From positions 28,099-92,098 of the forward strand of contig NZ_JADQTO010000036.1 in the NCBI RefSeq assembly GCF_015704865.1: 64,000 nt of DNA, given 5' to 3'. The notes below the pieces were generated by a model. That model saw only the letters and a list, made by a program, of their open reading frames with translations. It did not search any database and was not told the origin of the DNA. The translations under genes were made by a program, and so were the position numbers. Shown in pieces: positions 25,260-32,556 of the stretch; the stretch's first letter is position 1; every line of letters starts with the position of its first letter. Origin of the DNA: Actinoplanes aureus (lineage in GTDB: Bacteria > Actinomycetota > Actinomycetes > Mycobacteriales > Micromonosporaceae).

Positions 25260-26837
25260 ATGTCCTTTCACGGCGATCTGCCGGAACTCGCCGCTGCGGT
25301 CCTGCAGCCGGGCTTCGTCGGCACCTCCGCACCGGACTGGGTCCGCCGGTGGCTGGGTCAGGGTCTGGGCGGCGTCGCCCTCTTCGCACGTAACGTCGAG
25401 TCGCCGGCCCAGGTGGCCGCGCTGACCGCGCAACTGCGCGCGGAATACCCCGACGTGATCGTGGCCATCGACGAGGAGGCCGGTGACGTCACCCGGTTCG
25501 AGTCCCGGTCCGGCAGCTCCCGCCCGGGCAACCTGGCGCTCGGCGCGATCGACGACGCCGAACTGACCGAGGCGGTCGCCCGCGACCTCGGCCGGGACCT
25601 GGCCGACGCCGGCATCACGCTGGACTACGCCCCGGACGCGGACGTCAACAACAACCCCGCGAACCCGGTCATCGGGGTACGGGCCTTCGGCGCCGAACCC
25701 GGCCTGGTGGCCCGCCACACCGCCGCCTTCATCCGCGGTCTGCAGGAGTCCGGGGTGGCCGGCTGCGCCAAGCACTTCCCCGGTCACGGCGACACCGCCG
25801 TCGACTCGCACCACGACGTGCCGCTGATCGCGAAGAGCGCCGCCGAGCTGGAGGCCTGCGAGCTGGTGCCGTTCCGCTCGGCGATCGCCGCCGGGGCCAA
25901 GGTCGTGATGACCGGGCACCTGCTCGTCCCCGCGTACGACGCCGAGCTGCCCGCCACGCTGAGCTCGAAGATCCTCACCGGGCTGCTCCGCGAGGAACTG
26001 GGCTTCCAGGGCCTGATCGTCACCGACGGCATCGAGATGCAGGGCGTGCGCCGCCGGTACGGCCTCGCCGGTGCCGGCGTCCGCGCCCTGGCCGCCGGGG
26101 TGGACGCCATCTGCGTCGGGGGCGACAACGCCGACGAGGAGACCGCGATCGAGCTGCGCGACGCCATCGTGGCCGCGGTGCGCAGTGGTGAGCTCCCCGA
26201 GGAGCGGCTGCGGGACGCGGTCGCCCGGGTCCGGCGGCTGGCGCGATGGACCACCGAGCGGCAGACCCGCACCGGGGCTCGCGCGATCGCCGACGCGGCC
26301 GCCGGTAACGAGGTGGCCGTCCTCTCCGGTCGTGGCTCGGCCGTCGGCTTCGCCGCCGCACGCAAGGCGATCAAGGTGACCGTCGCGGGCGACCGCGCAG
26401 TGCTGCCGGTGACCGGGGTGCCGCACGTCGTCGAGTTCGCCCCGCCGCGCAACATCGCGATCGGCAGCGAGACGCCGTGGGGGCTGGGCGCGCCCCTGGC
26501 CGACCTGCTTCCCGGCACCACCTCGCGCCGGCTGACCGCCGACGACCTGGCCGGCCTGCCGGATGCGGCCGAGCCGGTGCTGGCCGGCGCCGCCGAGCGG
26601 CCGCTGGTGCTGGTGGTCCGGGACGTGCACCGGCACCCGTGGATCGCCACGACCCTGTCCCGGGTGCTGGAGCTGCGGCCGGACGCGATCGTGGTGGAGA
26701 TGGGCATTCCGGAGACGATCCTCGGCGGGGTGCACATCGCGACCCACGGCGCGACCCGGGCCCTCGGCCAGGCGGCCGCCGAGATCATCGCCGGCGTGGA
26801 CGTTCCGGAGCCGGCACCCCAGCCGGTCGCGGCGTAG
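25260..26837 (+). CDS. Glycoside hydrolase family 3 (beta-N-acetylglucosaminidase type)
   Basis: The 525-residue protein has the GH3 TIM-barrel motifs: GVALFARNV, IDEEAGDVTRF, the KHFPGHGDTAVDSHHDVP loop (near residue 170, carrying the His/Asp catalytic pair of NagZ-like enzymes) and the nucleophile region IVTDGIEMQGV (near 253). A shorter C-terminal domain follows. NagZ/LpqI-type enzymes remove N-acetylglucosamine from muropeptides during wall recycling. I use ATG 25260; in-frame TTG 25224 is an alternative, and GGAGG (25244-25248) lies 11 bases before the ATG. No signal peptide is evident. Confidence 0.88.
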   Translation: MSFHGDLPELAAAVLQPGFVGTSAPDWVRRWLGQGLGGVALFARNVESPAQVAALTAQLRAEYPDVIVAIDEEAGDVTRFESRSGSSRPGNLALGAIDDAELTEAVARDLGRDLADAGITLDYAPDADVNNNPANPVIGVRAFGAEPGLVARHTAAFIRGLQESGVAGCAKHFPGHGDTAVDSHHDVPLIAKSAAELEACELVPFRSAIAAGAKVVMTGHLLVPAYDAELPATLSSKILTGLLREELGFQGLIVTDGIEMQGVRRRYGLAGAGVRALAAGVDAICVGGDNADEETAIELRDAIVAAVRSGELPEERLRDAVARVRRLARWTTERQTRTGARAIADAAAGNEVAVLSGRGSAVGFAAARKAIKVTVAGDRAVLPVTGVPHVVEFAPPRNIAIGSETPWGLGAPLADLLPGTTSRRLTADDLAGLPDAAEPVLAGAAERPLVLVVRDVHRHPWIATTLSRVLELRPDAIVVEMGIPETILGGVHIATHGATRALGQAAAEIIAGVDVPEPAPQPVAA

Positions 26838-26871
26838 CGCGTTCGACCGGCTTGGATTTGCCGTCTTCGCG

Positions 26872-26877
26872 TACCGT
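26872..26877 (+). promoter_or_regulatory. -10 box (TACCGT) of leaderless lipoprotein transcript
   Basis: TACCGT ends exactly 7 bases before the GTG at 26885. TTGGAT at 26852-26857 is a possible -35, but the spacing of 14 is short. Confidence 0.4.
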
Positions 26878-26884
26878 TGCAAGG

Positions 26885-27214
26885 GTGTTGATCTCGAAGC
26901 CCCGCCGCCGTGCAGTCGCCGCGCTCGCCTCCGCCGCCTTCGGCCTCGCGTTGCTCACCGGATGCGGTGACGACGTGAGCTGCGGGCTCGACCAGTGCAC
27001 CGTGTCCATCGCGCGGGAGACCAACGCCAGCGTGAGCGTGCTGGGCGTGGAGGCGAAATTCGTCAGCGCCGACGAGAACACGGTGACCCTCGACATCGGC
27101 GGCGAGCAGATCCAGCTCACCAAGGGTCAGCAGGCGGTCGACGTCGGCGGTCTCCAGGTTCAGCTGGAGAGTGTGACGGCGGATCAGATTCAGATAGAGG
27201 TGGCGCGGCCGTAG
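26885..27214 (+). CDS. Small lipoprotein
   Basis: The 109-residue protein has a basic N-terminus (MLISKPRRR), a hydrophobic stretch and the lipobox LLTGC (Cys near residue 27). A C-terminal, beta-rich domain of about 80 residues follows, with repeated short strands (SVSVLGVEAKFVSADENTV, TLDIGGEQIQL). I do not recognise the family. The longer open frame from 26477 is a shadow of the GH3 gene. The GTG start is supported by the lipoprotein signal and by the -10 box 7 bases upstream. Confidence 0.75.
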   Translation: MLISKPRRRAVAALASAAFGLALLTGCGDDVSCGLDQCTVSIARETNASVSVLGVEAKFVSADENTVTLDIGGEQIQLTKGQQAVDVGGLQVQLESVTADQIQIEVARP

Positions 27215-27215
27215 C

Positions 27216-27250
27216 CGACGTTTGACGAACGTCGCCGTCGGTCATATCCC
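27216..27250 (+). promoter_or_regulatory. Promoter with overlapping inverted repeat, upstream of DUF1206 gene
   Basis: TTGACG (27222-27227) is followed after 17 bases by TATCCC (27245-27250), or after 15 by CATATC, just before the ATG at 27256. The inverted repeat CGACGTT / AACGTCG (27216-27222 and 27228-27234) overlaps the -35 and could be an operator or the end hairpin of the upstream gene. Confidence 0.45.
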
Positions 27251-27255
27251 GGGAC

Positions 27256-28080
27256 ATGTCCTCCACGACCTCGAACGTCAAATACCAAGCGTCACGGGCC
27301 GCCGAGAGTAAGCCGCTGGAGTATCTGGCCCGGGGCGGCTTCATCGGGTACGGCATCATCCACCTGCTGTTCGCGTGGATCGCGCTGCAGGTCGCCATCG
27401 CCGGATCGAGCCAGGAGAGCGACCAGTCCGGCGCTCTGCAGGAGATCGCCCGGCACTCGTACGGCAAGACCCTGCTCATCGTGATCGCCGTCGGCCTCGT
27501 CGCGATGGCGATCTGGCAGGCCTTCGAGGCCGCCATCGGCGAGAGCGGTGAGCGCAACCGCACCGCGATGGCCGAGCGGGTGCTCTCCGGTGTGCGGGCC
27601 ATCCTCTACGCCTACCTCGCCTGGATGGCGGTCAAGGTCGTGCAGGGCGCGAACGCCTCGATGGGCGACAGCTACGAGAGCAAGACGACCGGCCTGATGA
27701 GCTCCTCGGGTGGCCGCTGGCTGGTCGCCCTGATCGGCCTGGTCGTGCTCGGCGTCGGCATCGGCATGTTCTACTACGGCTGGAAGCGCAAGTTCGTCAG
27801 GCACCTGAACACCCAGCAGATGACCGCTTCCACCCGTCAGCCGATCATCCGGCTGGGCGTGGCCGGCTACATGGCCAAGGGCGTCGCCTACGCGATCGCC
27901 GGTGCTCTGTTCGTCACCGCCGCGGTGAACTTCGACCCGGACAAGGCCCGTGGCCTGGACGCCGCGCTGAAGACCCTCGCGAGCTACTCCTGGGGTATCT
28001 GGCTGCTCGTTCTGATCGCGGCCGGTATCGCCGCCTACGGCGTCTACTGCATCGCGCAGGCCAAGTACCGCAAGATCTGA
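27256..28080 (+). CDS. DUF1206 membrane protein
   Basis: The 274-residue protein has six membrane helices arranged as three repeats of a two-helix unit, each beginning near a LARGGFIGYGIIHLLFAWIA-like or VAGYMAKGVAYAIAGALF motif. This is the DUF1206 pattern. The function of the family is unknown; it is common in actinobacteria and cyanobacteria. ATG 27256 lies within a few bases of the predicted transcription start, so the mRNA is probably leaderless. A terminator hairpin follows at 28095. Confidence 0.88.
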   Translation: MSSTTSNVKYQASRAAESKPLEYLARGGFIGYGIIHLLFAWIALQVAIAGSSQESDQSGALQEIARHSYGKTLLIVIAVGLVAMAIWQAFEAAIGESGERNRTAMAERVLSGVRAILYAYLAWMAVKVVQGANASMGDSYESKTTGLMSSSGGRWLVALIGLVVLGVGIGMFYYGWKRKFVRHLNTQQMTASTRQPIIRLGVAGYMAKGVAYAIAGALFVTAAVNFDPDKARGLDAALKTLASYSWGIWLLVLIAAGIAAYGVYCIAQAKYRKI

Positions 28081-28094
28081 TCGACGGCCCCAAC

Positions 28095-28130
28095 GGCGGC
28101 GGGTGTGAGGTATCTCCGACATCCGCCGCC
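28095..28130 (+). terminator. Terminator hairpin after DUF1206 gene
   Basis: GGCGGCGGGTGT (28095-28106) pairs with ACATCCGCCGCC (28119-28130), 12 base pairs including one G-T, around a 12-base loop. Confidence 0.6.
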
Positions 28131-28201
28131 TCTGGTGTTCGCTGACCCGGGCCGGGCAAGCTGGGACGCTGGCACAAGTTCCGTTCGTGGGAAGGAAGCC
28201 C

Positions 28202-29374
28202 GTGTCCAGCGTTATGACCGCCCTGCTCGCCGTCCTGGTGTCCGCCGGGGCGGCGATCCTGCTCGTCGAGATCGCCCACCGGGTCGTGGTCCGGCTCGGC
28301 CGGAAGTCCATGCTCGCGGCCGATCTGGCCAGGAAGGTGCATCGTCCCTTCCTGACCGCGGTCACCCTGGTCTCGGTGCAGCAGGCGATCCGGGTCTTCG
28401 CCGGCGACTTCACCTACCGGAGCGGCGTGATGCACGCGCTCGTGCTGCTCTGCATCGCCGCCTTCGCCTGGCTGGTCGGCGCGATGCTGCTGGTGATGGA
28501 GGACGTGGCCCTCGCCCGCTGGCGCACCGACGTGCCGGACAACCGCCGGCACCGGCGGATCAAGACCCAGGTGGTGATGCTGCGCCGGGTCACCGTCGCC
28601 GCCATCGTGGTGCTCACCATCGGCGTCATGCTCATGACGTTCCCGGACATCCGCGCTCTCGGCGCCAGCGTGATCGCCTCGGCCGGTGTGATCAGCGTGG
28701 TCGCGGCGCTGGCCGCGCAGAGCACGCTCGGCAACGTGTTCGCCGGGATCCAGCTCGCCTTCAACGACGCGATCCGGGTGGACGACGTGGTCGTGGTCGA
28801 ACAGGAGTGGGGCCGGATCGAGGAGATCACGCTGACCGTGGTCGTCGTGCAGATCTGGGACGACCGGCGGCTCATCCTGCCCTCCTCGTACTTCACCACC
28901 AAACCGTTCCAGAACTGGACGCGTACCGGGTCCGCGGTGCTGGGCACGGCGGAGGTCGACGTGGACTGGTCCACCCCGATCGAACCAATGCGGGCCGAGC
29001 TGCGACGGGTCTGCGAGTCCACCGAGTTGTGGGACGGCCGGGTCTGCGTGCTCCAGGTGACCGAGGCGACCGGCGGCAACGTACGGCTCCGGGCGCTGGT
29101 GAGCGCGGATGACGCGGGTGCGCTGTGGGACCTGCGCTGTCTCGTACGCGAGCGGCTGGTCGCCTGGATCTGGGAGCATCAGCGCGGTGCGGTGCCGCGG
29201 ATGCGCGCCGAGGTGGACACGCAGGACCGCCCGTCCGAGCTGGCGCGCCCGATCCACCGCGCGGATCTCGGTGCGTCCTCGGACGCCGCGCGGGTTTTCA
29301 GTGGTGGTGACGACGGTGAGGGGCGCGGCGTGACCTTCGGCGGCCCGGACGGTGCGGCACCGGTACGGGCCTGA
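28202..29374 (+). CDS. MscS-family mechanosensitive channel
   Basis: The 390-residue protein has an N-terminal helix, two further hydrophobic helices and the MscS pore/beta domain: LGASVIASAGVISVVAALAA, QSTLGNVFAGIQLAFNDAIR, VDDVVVVEQEWGRIEEITL and ILPSSYFTTKPFQNWTR. It would release solutes on membrane stretch. GTG 28202 follows GGAAGG by about 6 bases; an in-frame start at 28187 is less likely. The C-terminal 60 residues are charged and glycine-rich. Confidence 0.88.
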   Translation: MSSVMTALLAVLVSAGAAILLVEIAHRVVVRLGRKSMLAADLARKVHRPFLTAVTLVSVQQAIRVFAGDFTYRSGVMHALVLLCIAAFAWLVGAMLLVMEDVALARWRTDVPDNRRHRRIKTQVVMLRRVTVAAIVVLTIGVMLMTFPDIRALGASVIASAGVISVVAALAAQSTLGNVFAGIQLAFNDAIRVDDVVVVEQEWGRIEEITLTVVVVQIWDDRRLILPSSYFTTKPFQNWTRTGSAVLGTAEVDVDWSTPIEPMRAELRRVCESTELWDGRVCVLQVTEATGGNVRLRALVSADDAGALWDLRCLVRERLVAWIWEHQRGAVPRMRAEVDTQDRPSELARPIHRADLGASSDAARVFSGGDDGEGRGVTFGGPDGAAPVRA

Positions 29375-29421
29375 TCGACGCAGAGCGTGGCTTGCCCCGG
29401 ACAGCGAGGATTGAGGCGGTC

Positions 29422-29445
29422 GTGATCAGGGCATACCCCGATCAC
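29422..29445 (+). promoter_or_regulatory. Inverted repeat before the holin-family operon
   Basis: GTGATC-A-GGG and CCC-C-GATCAC form a 9-bp stem with one mismatch around CATA, immediately before the GGAAAGGGGG ribosome site of the gene at 29463. It could be an operator or a leader hairpin. Confidence 0.35.
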
Positions 29446-29462
29446 ACGGAAAGGGGGACACG

Positions 29463-29897
29463 ATGGCCGATGTCTTGAACGGTACTCCCGTCAAGCCGCT
29501 CAACGAGCAGTCCACCGCGGAACTGGTGCAGCGCGCGAGCGAACAGCTCAGCCGCCTGGTCCGGGACGAATTGACGCTCGCCAAGGCGGAACTCGCCGAG
29601 AAAGGCAAACATGCCGGCATCGGCGCCGGCCTGTTCGGCGGCGCCGGGGTGCTTGCCGGGTACGGCGTGGGCGCACTTCTCGCAACGCTGGTCATCGTGC
29701 TGGATCTGTTCCTGCCGCTCTGGCTGGCGGCGCTGATCGTCACCGTTGTTCTCTTCGCGGTGGCCGGAGTGCTCGCTCTGCTGGGCCGGAGTCAGTTGCG
29801 CAAGGCGACCCCGCCCGAGCCGCAGGCCGCGATCCAGAACCTGAAGGCCGATGTCGACGAGGTGAAGCACGCGGTCAAGGAGCGTAGCCGGGTATGA
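29463..29897 (+). CDS. Phage-holin-family (DUF1469-like) membrane protein
   Basis: The 144-residue protein begins with an amphipathic region (STAELVQRASEQLSRLVRDE). Two long hydrophobic helices follow (GAGVLAGYGVGALLATLVIV and LAALIVTVVLFAVAGVLALL), then a charged tail. This is the actinobacterial phage-holin family 3-like/DUF1469 pattern; despite the name these are envelope proteins of unknown function. A strong GGAAAGGGGG site precedes ATG 29463. It overlaps the DUF3618 gene (ATGA). Confidence 0.82.
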   Translation: MADVLNGTPVKPLNEQSTAELVQRASEQLSRLVRDELTLAKAELAEKGKHAGIGAGLFGGAGVLAGYGVGALLATLVIVLDLFLPLWLAALIVTVVLFAVAGVLALLGRSQLRKATPPEPQAAIQNLKADVDEVKHAVKERSRV

Positions 29898-30277
29898 GTG
29901 GGAAGAATGGTTCCGCGGCCAAGCCGGATCTGACGGCGCTGCGGGAGGAGATAAGGCAGACTCGAGCCGATCTCGGTGAGACGGTGCAGGCTCTGGCCGC
30001 CCGGGCGGACGTCAAGGCGCGCGCACGGGAACAGGTGGAACAGACCAAGGAGCGGGTGCTCACTCAGGCGGCCGCGGTGACCGGGCGGGTCCGTGAGGCG
30101 ACGCTCGGCGCGACCGGCCGGGCCAAGGCCGCGGCGGTGCAGGCCACCGAGGGCGCGCCCGAGCTGGCGCACGACGCCCGAGCCCGGGTACGCGCGAACC
30201 CGTACCCGGCGGTGCTGGTCGTCGCCGGTGTGGTCGCGGTGGTCGGTGTCATTCTTATCGTGCGCGGGAGGCGTTGA
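29894..30277 (+). CDS. DUF3618 protein
   Basis: The 127-residue protein has the DUF3618 N-terminus (LREEIRQTRADLGETVQALAA). A basic helical region and one C-terminal membrane helix (YPAVLVVAGVVAVVGVILIV) follow. Such proteins commonly sit between a DUF1469 holin-like gene and DUF4235 or related genes, as here. Function unknown, probably an envelope stress or structural factor. It overlaps both neighbours by a few bases (ATGA upstream, TGATG downstream). Confidence 0.82.
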   Translation: MSGKNGSAAKPDLTALREEIRQTRADLGETVQALAARADVKARAREQVEQTKERVLTQAAAVTGRVREATLGATGRAKAAAVQATEGAPELAHDARARVRANPYPAVLVVAGVVAVVGVILIVRGRR

Positions 30278-30549
30278 TGGCGGGCAAGCTGGGCAAGCTG
30301 GCGTTGAAGCCGGTGAACGTCGGCCTGGGGCTGGCCGCCGGTGCGGTGGCGGGCATCCTCTTCAAGGAGGCGTGGAAACTGGTCTCCGGTGACGACGACG
30401 CCCCGGACGCGGGCGACCCGGATCGCGGCTGGGTGGAGATCCTCACGGCGGCCGCGTTGCAGGGCGCGATCTTCGCGGTGGTGAAGGCAGCGGTCCATCG
30501 TGGCGGTGCGATCGGCACCCACAAACTGACCGGTACGTGGCCTGACTAG
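30277..30549 (+). CDS. DUF4235 membrane protein
   Basis: The 90-residue protein has two short hydrophobic helices (KPVNVGLGLAAGAVAGILF and ILTAAALQGAIFAVVKAAV) with an acidic loop between them and a conserved-looking RGG...HKLTGTWPD end. This matches DUF4235. It is the last gene of the three-gene operon and starts at ATG 30277 overlapping the previous stop. Function unknown. Confidence 0.8.
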   Translation: MAGKLGKLALKPVNVGLGLAAGAVAGILFKEAWKLVSGDDDAPDAGDPDRGWVEILTAAALQGAIFAVVKAAVHRGGAIGTHKLTGTWPD

Positions 30550-30583
30550 ATCATCTTCCGTATCGACAGGAGTCTTGCCGGTT

Positions 30584-30620
30584 CCCCCGCTTCGTGACCA
30601 CGAAGTGGGGGGCCTTTTCC
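30584..30620 (+). terminator. Rho-independent terminator of the holin/DUF operon
   Basis: CCCCCGCTTCG pairs with CGAAGTGGGGG (11 bp with one G-T) around TGACCA, followed by GGCCTTTTCC. Confidence 0.75.
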
Positions 30621-30890
30621 ATATCGGCCACCCATTATTCGATTCTTACGAGGGGGAGCTTTACAGCCCGATTTTCGGGTACAGTGTGGCCAGTTTTTGC
30701 GTACGTGGTTCGCTGCTTCCGCTTACCGCGGGACATCGGCCCCTTCCCGGGAGGGGCGCCAGGTGTCACGAGGCCGGCGGATGGGACGTCCTCTGAAAGG
30801 GCCGCCTCGCGGCGCCGCTGCTCGAAAACGGTCATCGGCCCCGCGCTGCCGCGGTTGGGCGGGCCGGCATTTTCAGAAGGAGAGTTCAGC
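30621..30890 (+). other. Gene-free interval: cspA promoter and long 5' leader
   Basis: About 270 bases separate the terminator from cspA. The first part (30630-30700) is unusually AT-rich for this genome and probably holds the promoter. The rest contains hairpins, for example the CCCCTTCCCGGGAGGGG stem at 30740-30756, and ends in AAGGAG at 30878-30883. Long structured leaders are typical of cold-shock genes. I see no coding frame I would support here. Confidence 0.5.
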
Positions 30891-31094
30891 ATGGCGCAAG
30901 GAACCGTGAAGTGGTTCAACGCAGACAAGGGCTTCGGCTTCATCACCGTCGACGGCGGGGGTGCTGACGTGTTCGTCCACTTCTCGGCCATCCAGACGAG
31001 CGGTTACCGCACTCTGGAGGAGAACCAGCGGGTGGAATTCGAGATCGCACAGGGCCAGAAGGGCCCGCAGGCGGAGCAGGTTCGCCCGCTCTGA
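30891..31094 (+). CDS. Cold-shock protein, CspA family
   Basis: The 67-residue single cold-shock domain has both RNA-binding motifs: GFGFITVDGG (RNP1-like) and DVFVHFSAI (RNP2). It starts MAQGTVKWFNADK. Such proteins act as RNA chaperones in the cytoplasm. AAGGAG lies 8 bases before the ATG. A long structured leader precedes it and a strongly folded region follows. Confidence 0.95.
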   Translation: MAQGTVKWFNADKGFGFITVDGGGADVFVHFSAIQTSGYRTLEENQRVEFEIAQGQKGPQAEQVRPL

Positions 31095-31104
31095 GACCTA
31101 GGGA

Positions 31105-31264
31105 GGCTTGTTCTCGACGGTGCAGATCCTGTGCCCCACCTGCGCGTCGGCGCAGGAGGGTCGTGAACAAGCCCCGAACCGCCGGTCGTGAGACCGGCAC
31201 GCCGGCCGCCTGGCGGAGGCCGGCCCGACCGTGGCCCCGCACCCTCGCCCGAGGTTGCGGGGCC
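31105..31264 (+). ncRNA. Candidate structured RNA or complex 3' region after cspA
   Basis: An outer stem GGCTTGTTC (31105-31113) with GAACAAGCC (31165-31173), continued by CGAC/GTCG across one T-T mismatch, encloses two hairpins: 31119-31135, and CCTGCGC/GCGCAGG (31139-31156). Then come GCCGGTC-GTGA-GACCGGC (31181-31198, a GNRA-type loop), GCCGGCC/GGCCGGC (31201-31224) and a 14-bp terminator-like hairpin. No coding frame fits. It may be a small RNA, a processed cspA 3' end or a compound terminator. It matches no class I know. Confidence 0.4.
31233..31264. terminator. Terminator hairpin between cspA and convergent gene
   Basis: GGCCCCGCA (31233-31241) pairs with TGCGGGGCC (31256-31264); after one mismatch, CCTC pairs with GAGG. 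The 14-bp stem is followed by ATCTTCGTCT on the plus strand. Confidence 0.65.
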
Positions 31265-31287
31265 ATCTTCGTCTGTCCCCCGGCCGC

Positions 31288-31521
31288 TCAGGTCGAGGTG
31301 TATCCGGCCGTCCGGCGACGCATCCCGATGACCACCAGGACGAGTCCGACCACGAGCAGCACGCCACCGGCCGCCGCCCAGAACAGCTCATCACTCATCA
31401 GACTGTCGGTGAGGTAGCCCAGGCCTTGCAGCAGCCACACCGCACCCAGCACCATCGCCAGCAGGCCCAGCGACATCGTGAGCCAGCCCCGCAATCGCGG
31501 CTCGTTTTCATTGTTCACCAT
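31288..31521 (-). CDS. Small two-helix membrane protein
   Basis: The 77-residue protein has two hydrophobic helices (LTMSLGLLAMVLGAVWLLQG and LFWAAAGGVLLVVGLVLVVI) and a basic C-terminal end (RRRTAG). No family is recognised. Its start overlaps the stop of the aldo/keto reductase gene by 7 bases, so it is translated from the same transcript. Function unknown. Confidence 0.75.
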   Translation of the reverse strand: MVNNENEPRLRGWLTMSLGLLAMVLGAVWLLQGLGYLTDSLMSDELFWAAAGGVLLVVGLVLVVIGMRRRTAGYTST

Positions 31522-32492
31522 TTGTCGTGCACCTGGGGGCGAATCAACTCATCGTAGACCGCGGAGATCTTTTCCTGAGTTTCCGGCGTGAGTGGTGACA
31601 GATCGGCGGCCGCCGCGTTGGCGCGCGCCTGTTGCGGGTTGCGGGCGCCGGGGATCACCACGGTGACGGCCGGCTGATCGATGATCCAGCGGAGCGCGAA
31701 TTGCGCCATGGTGGCGCCCTCCGGCACCAGCGGGCGAAGCCGGCGGACCGCCTCGAGCCCCACCTGGAAGTCCACGCCGGAGAACGTCTCGCCGACGTCG
31801 AACGCCTCGCCGTGGCGGTTGTAGTTGCGGTGGTCGTCGGCCGCGAAGGTGGTCTGCTCGTCGTACCGGCCGGAGAGCAGGCCGCTGGCGAGCGGGACCC
31901 GGGCGATGATCCCGACGCCGGCCTCGGCGGCGGCGGGCAGGACCCGCTCGAGGGGCTTGAGCCGGAACGCGTTGAGGATGATCTGCACGCTCGCGACGCC
32001 GGGCCGGGCGATCGCGGTGAGGGCCTCGTCGACGCGCTCGACGCTCACCCCGTACGCGGCGATCCGCTTCTCCTGGACCAGGGTGTCGAGGGCGTCGAAG
32101 ACCTCGTCCGAGGAGTAGACCGGGGTGGGCGGGCAGTGCAGCTGCACAAGGTCGAGCGTCTCGACGCCGAGGTTGGCGCGGGAGCGGTCGGTCCACGCCC
32201 GGAAGTTGTCCAGGTGGTAGTTGCCCGGCTCCTGCGGCAGCCGGCGGCCCATCTTGGTGAACACGGTGAGCCCGGGACGGTCCTTCACGAACGAACCGAC
32301 GATCTGCTCGCTGCGGCCGTCGCCGTAGACGTCGGCGGTGTCGATGAAGGTCACGCCCGCGTCGACGGCGGCCTGCAGGGTCGCGTGCGCGTCCGCCTCG
32401 CTGACCTCACCCCAGTCGGCGCCGAGCTGCCAGGCGCCGAGACCGACCACGCCGACGTCCCGGCCGAGCTTCCGAAAGCTTCGTTTTTCCAC
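31515..32492 (-). CDS. Aldo/keto reductase
   Basis: The 325-residue protein is a full-length aldo/keto reductase barrel: GLGAWQLGADWG, the catalytic Asp/Tyr region FIDTADVYGDGRSEQIVG, LVQLHCPPTPVYSSDEV and a C-terminal NADPH-binding segment (VVIPGARNPQQARANAAAAD). It would reduce carbonyl compounds with NADPH; the substrate is unknown. It is divergent from the tam gene across a 64-base region with a palindrome. Confidence 0.9.
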   Translation of the reverse strand: MEKRSFRKLGRDVGVVGLGAWQLGADWGEVSEADAHATLQAAVDAGVTFIDTADVYGDGRSEQIVGSFVKDRPGLTVFTKMGRRLPQEPGNYHLDNFRAWTDRSRANLGVETLDLVQLHCPPTPVYSSDEVFDALDTLVQEKRIAAYGVSVERVDEALTAIARPGVASVQIILNAFRLKPLERVLPAAAEAGVGIIARVPLASGLLSGRYDEQTTFAADDHRNYNRHGEAFDVGETFSGVDFQVGLEAVRRLRPLVPEGATMAQFALRWIIDQPAVTVVIPGARNPQQARANAAAADLSPLTPETQEKISAVYDELIRPQVHDKW

Positions 32493-32527
32493 GTCATGAC
32501 CCTACCGCCAAGCTGATAGGTTAAAAC

Positions 32528-32545
32528 AAAACGTACGTACGGTTT
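32528..32545. promoter_or_regulatory. Palindrome in tam promoter region
   Basis: AAA-A-CGTACGTACG-G-TTT is an 18-bp palindrome with one mismatched pair. It lies just after a TAGGTT -10-like box (32515-32520) and before the tam ribosome site. The CGTACG-centred symmetry suggests a TetR-type or similar operator; no regulator is encoded beside it. Confidence 0.4.
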
Positions 32546-32556
32546 AGGGAGAGCTC

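Noticed and set aside
30575..30796. A 73-codon frame before cspA
   Set aside because: It starts inside the terminator hairpin, has no ribosome site and no family; the region is better explained as the cspA leader.
31105..31173. tRNA gene
   Set aside because: The junction-like fold lacks the T-loop, anticodon arm layout and acceptor end of a tRNA.
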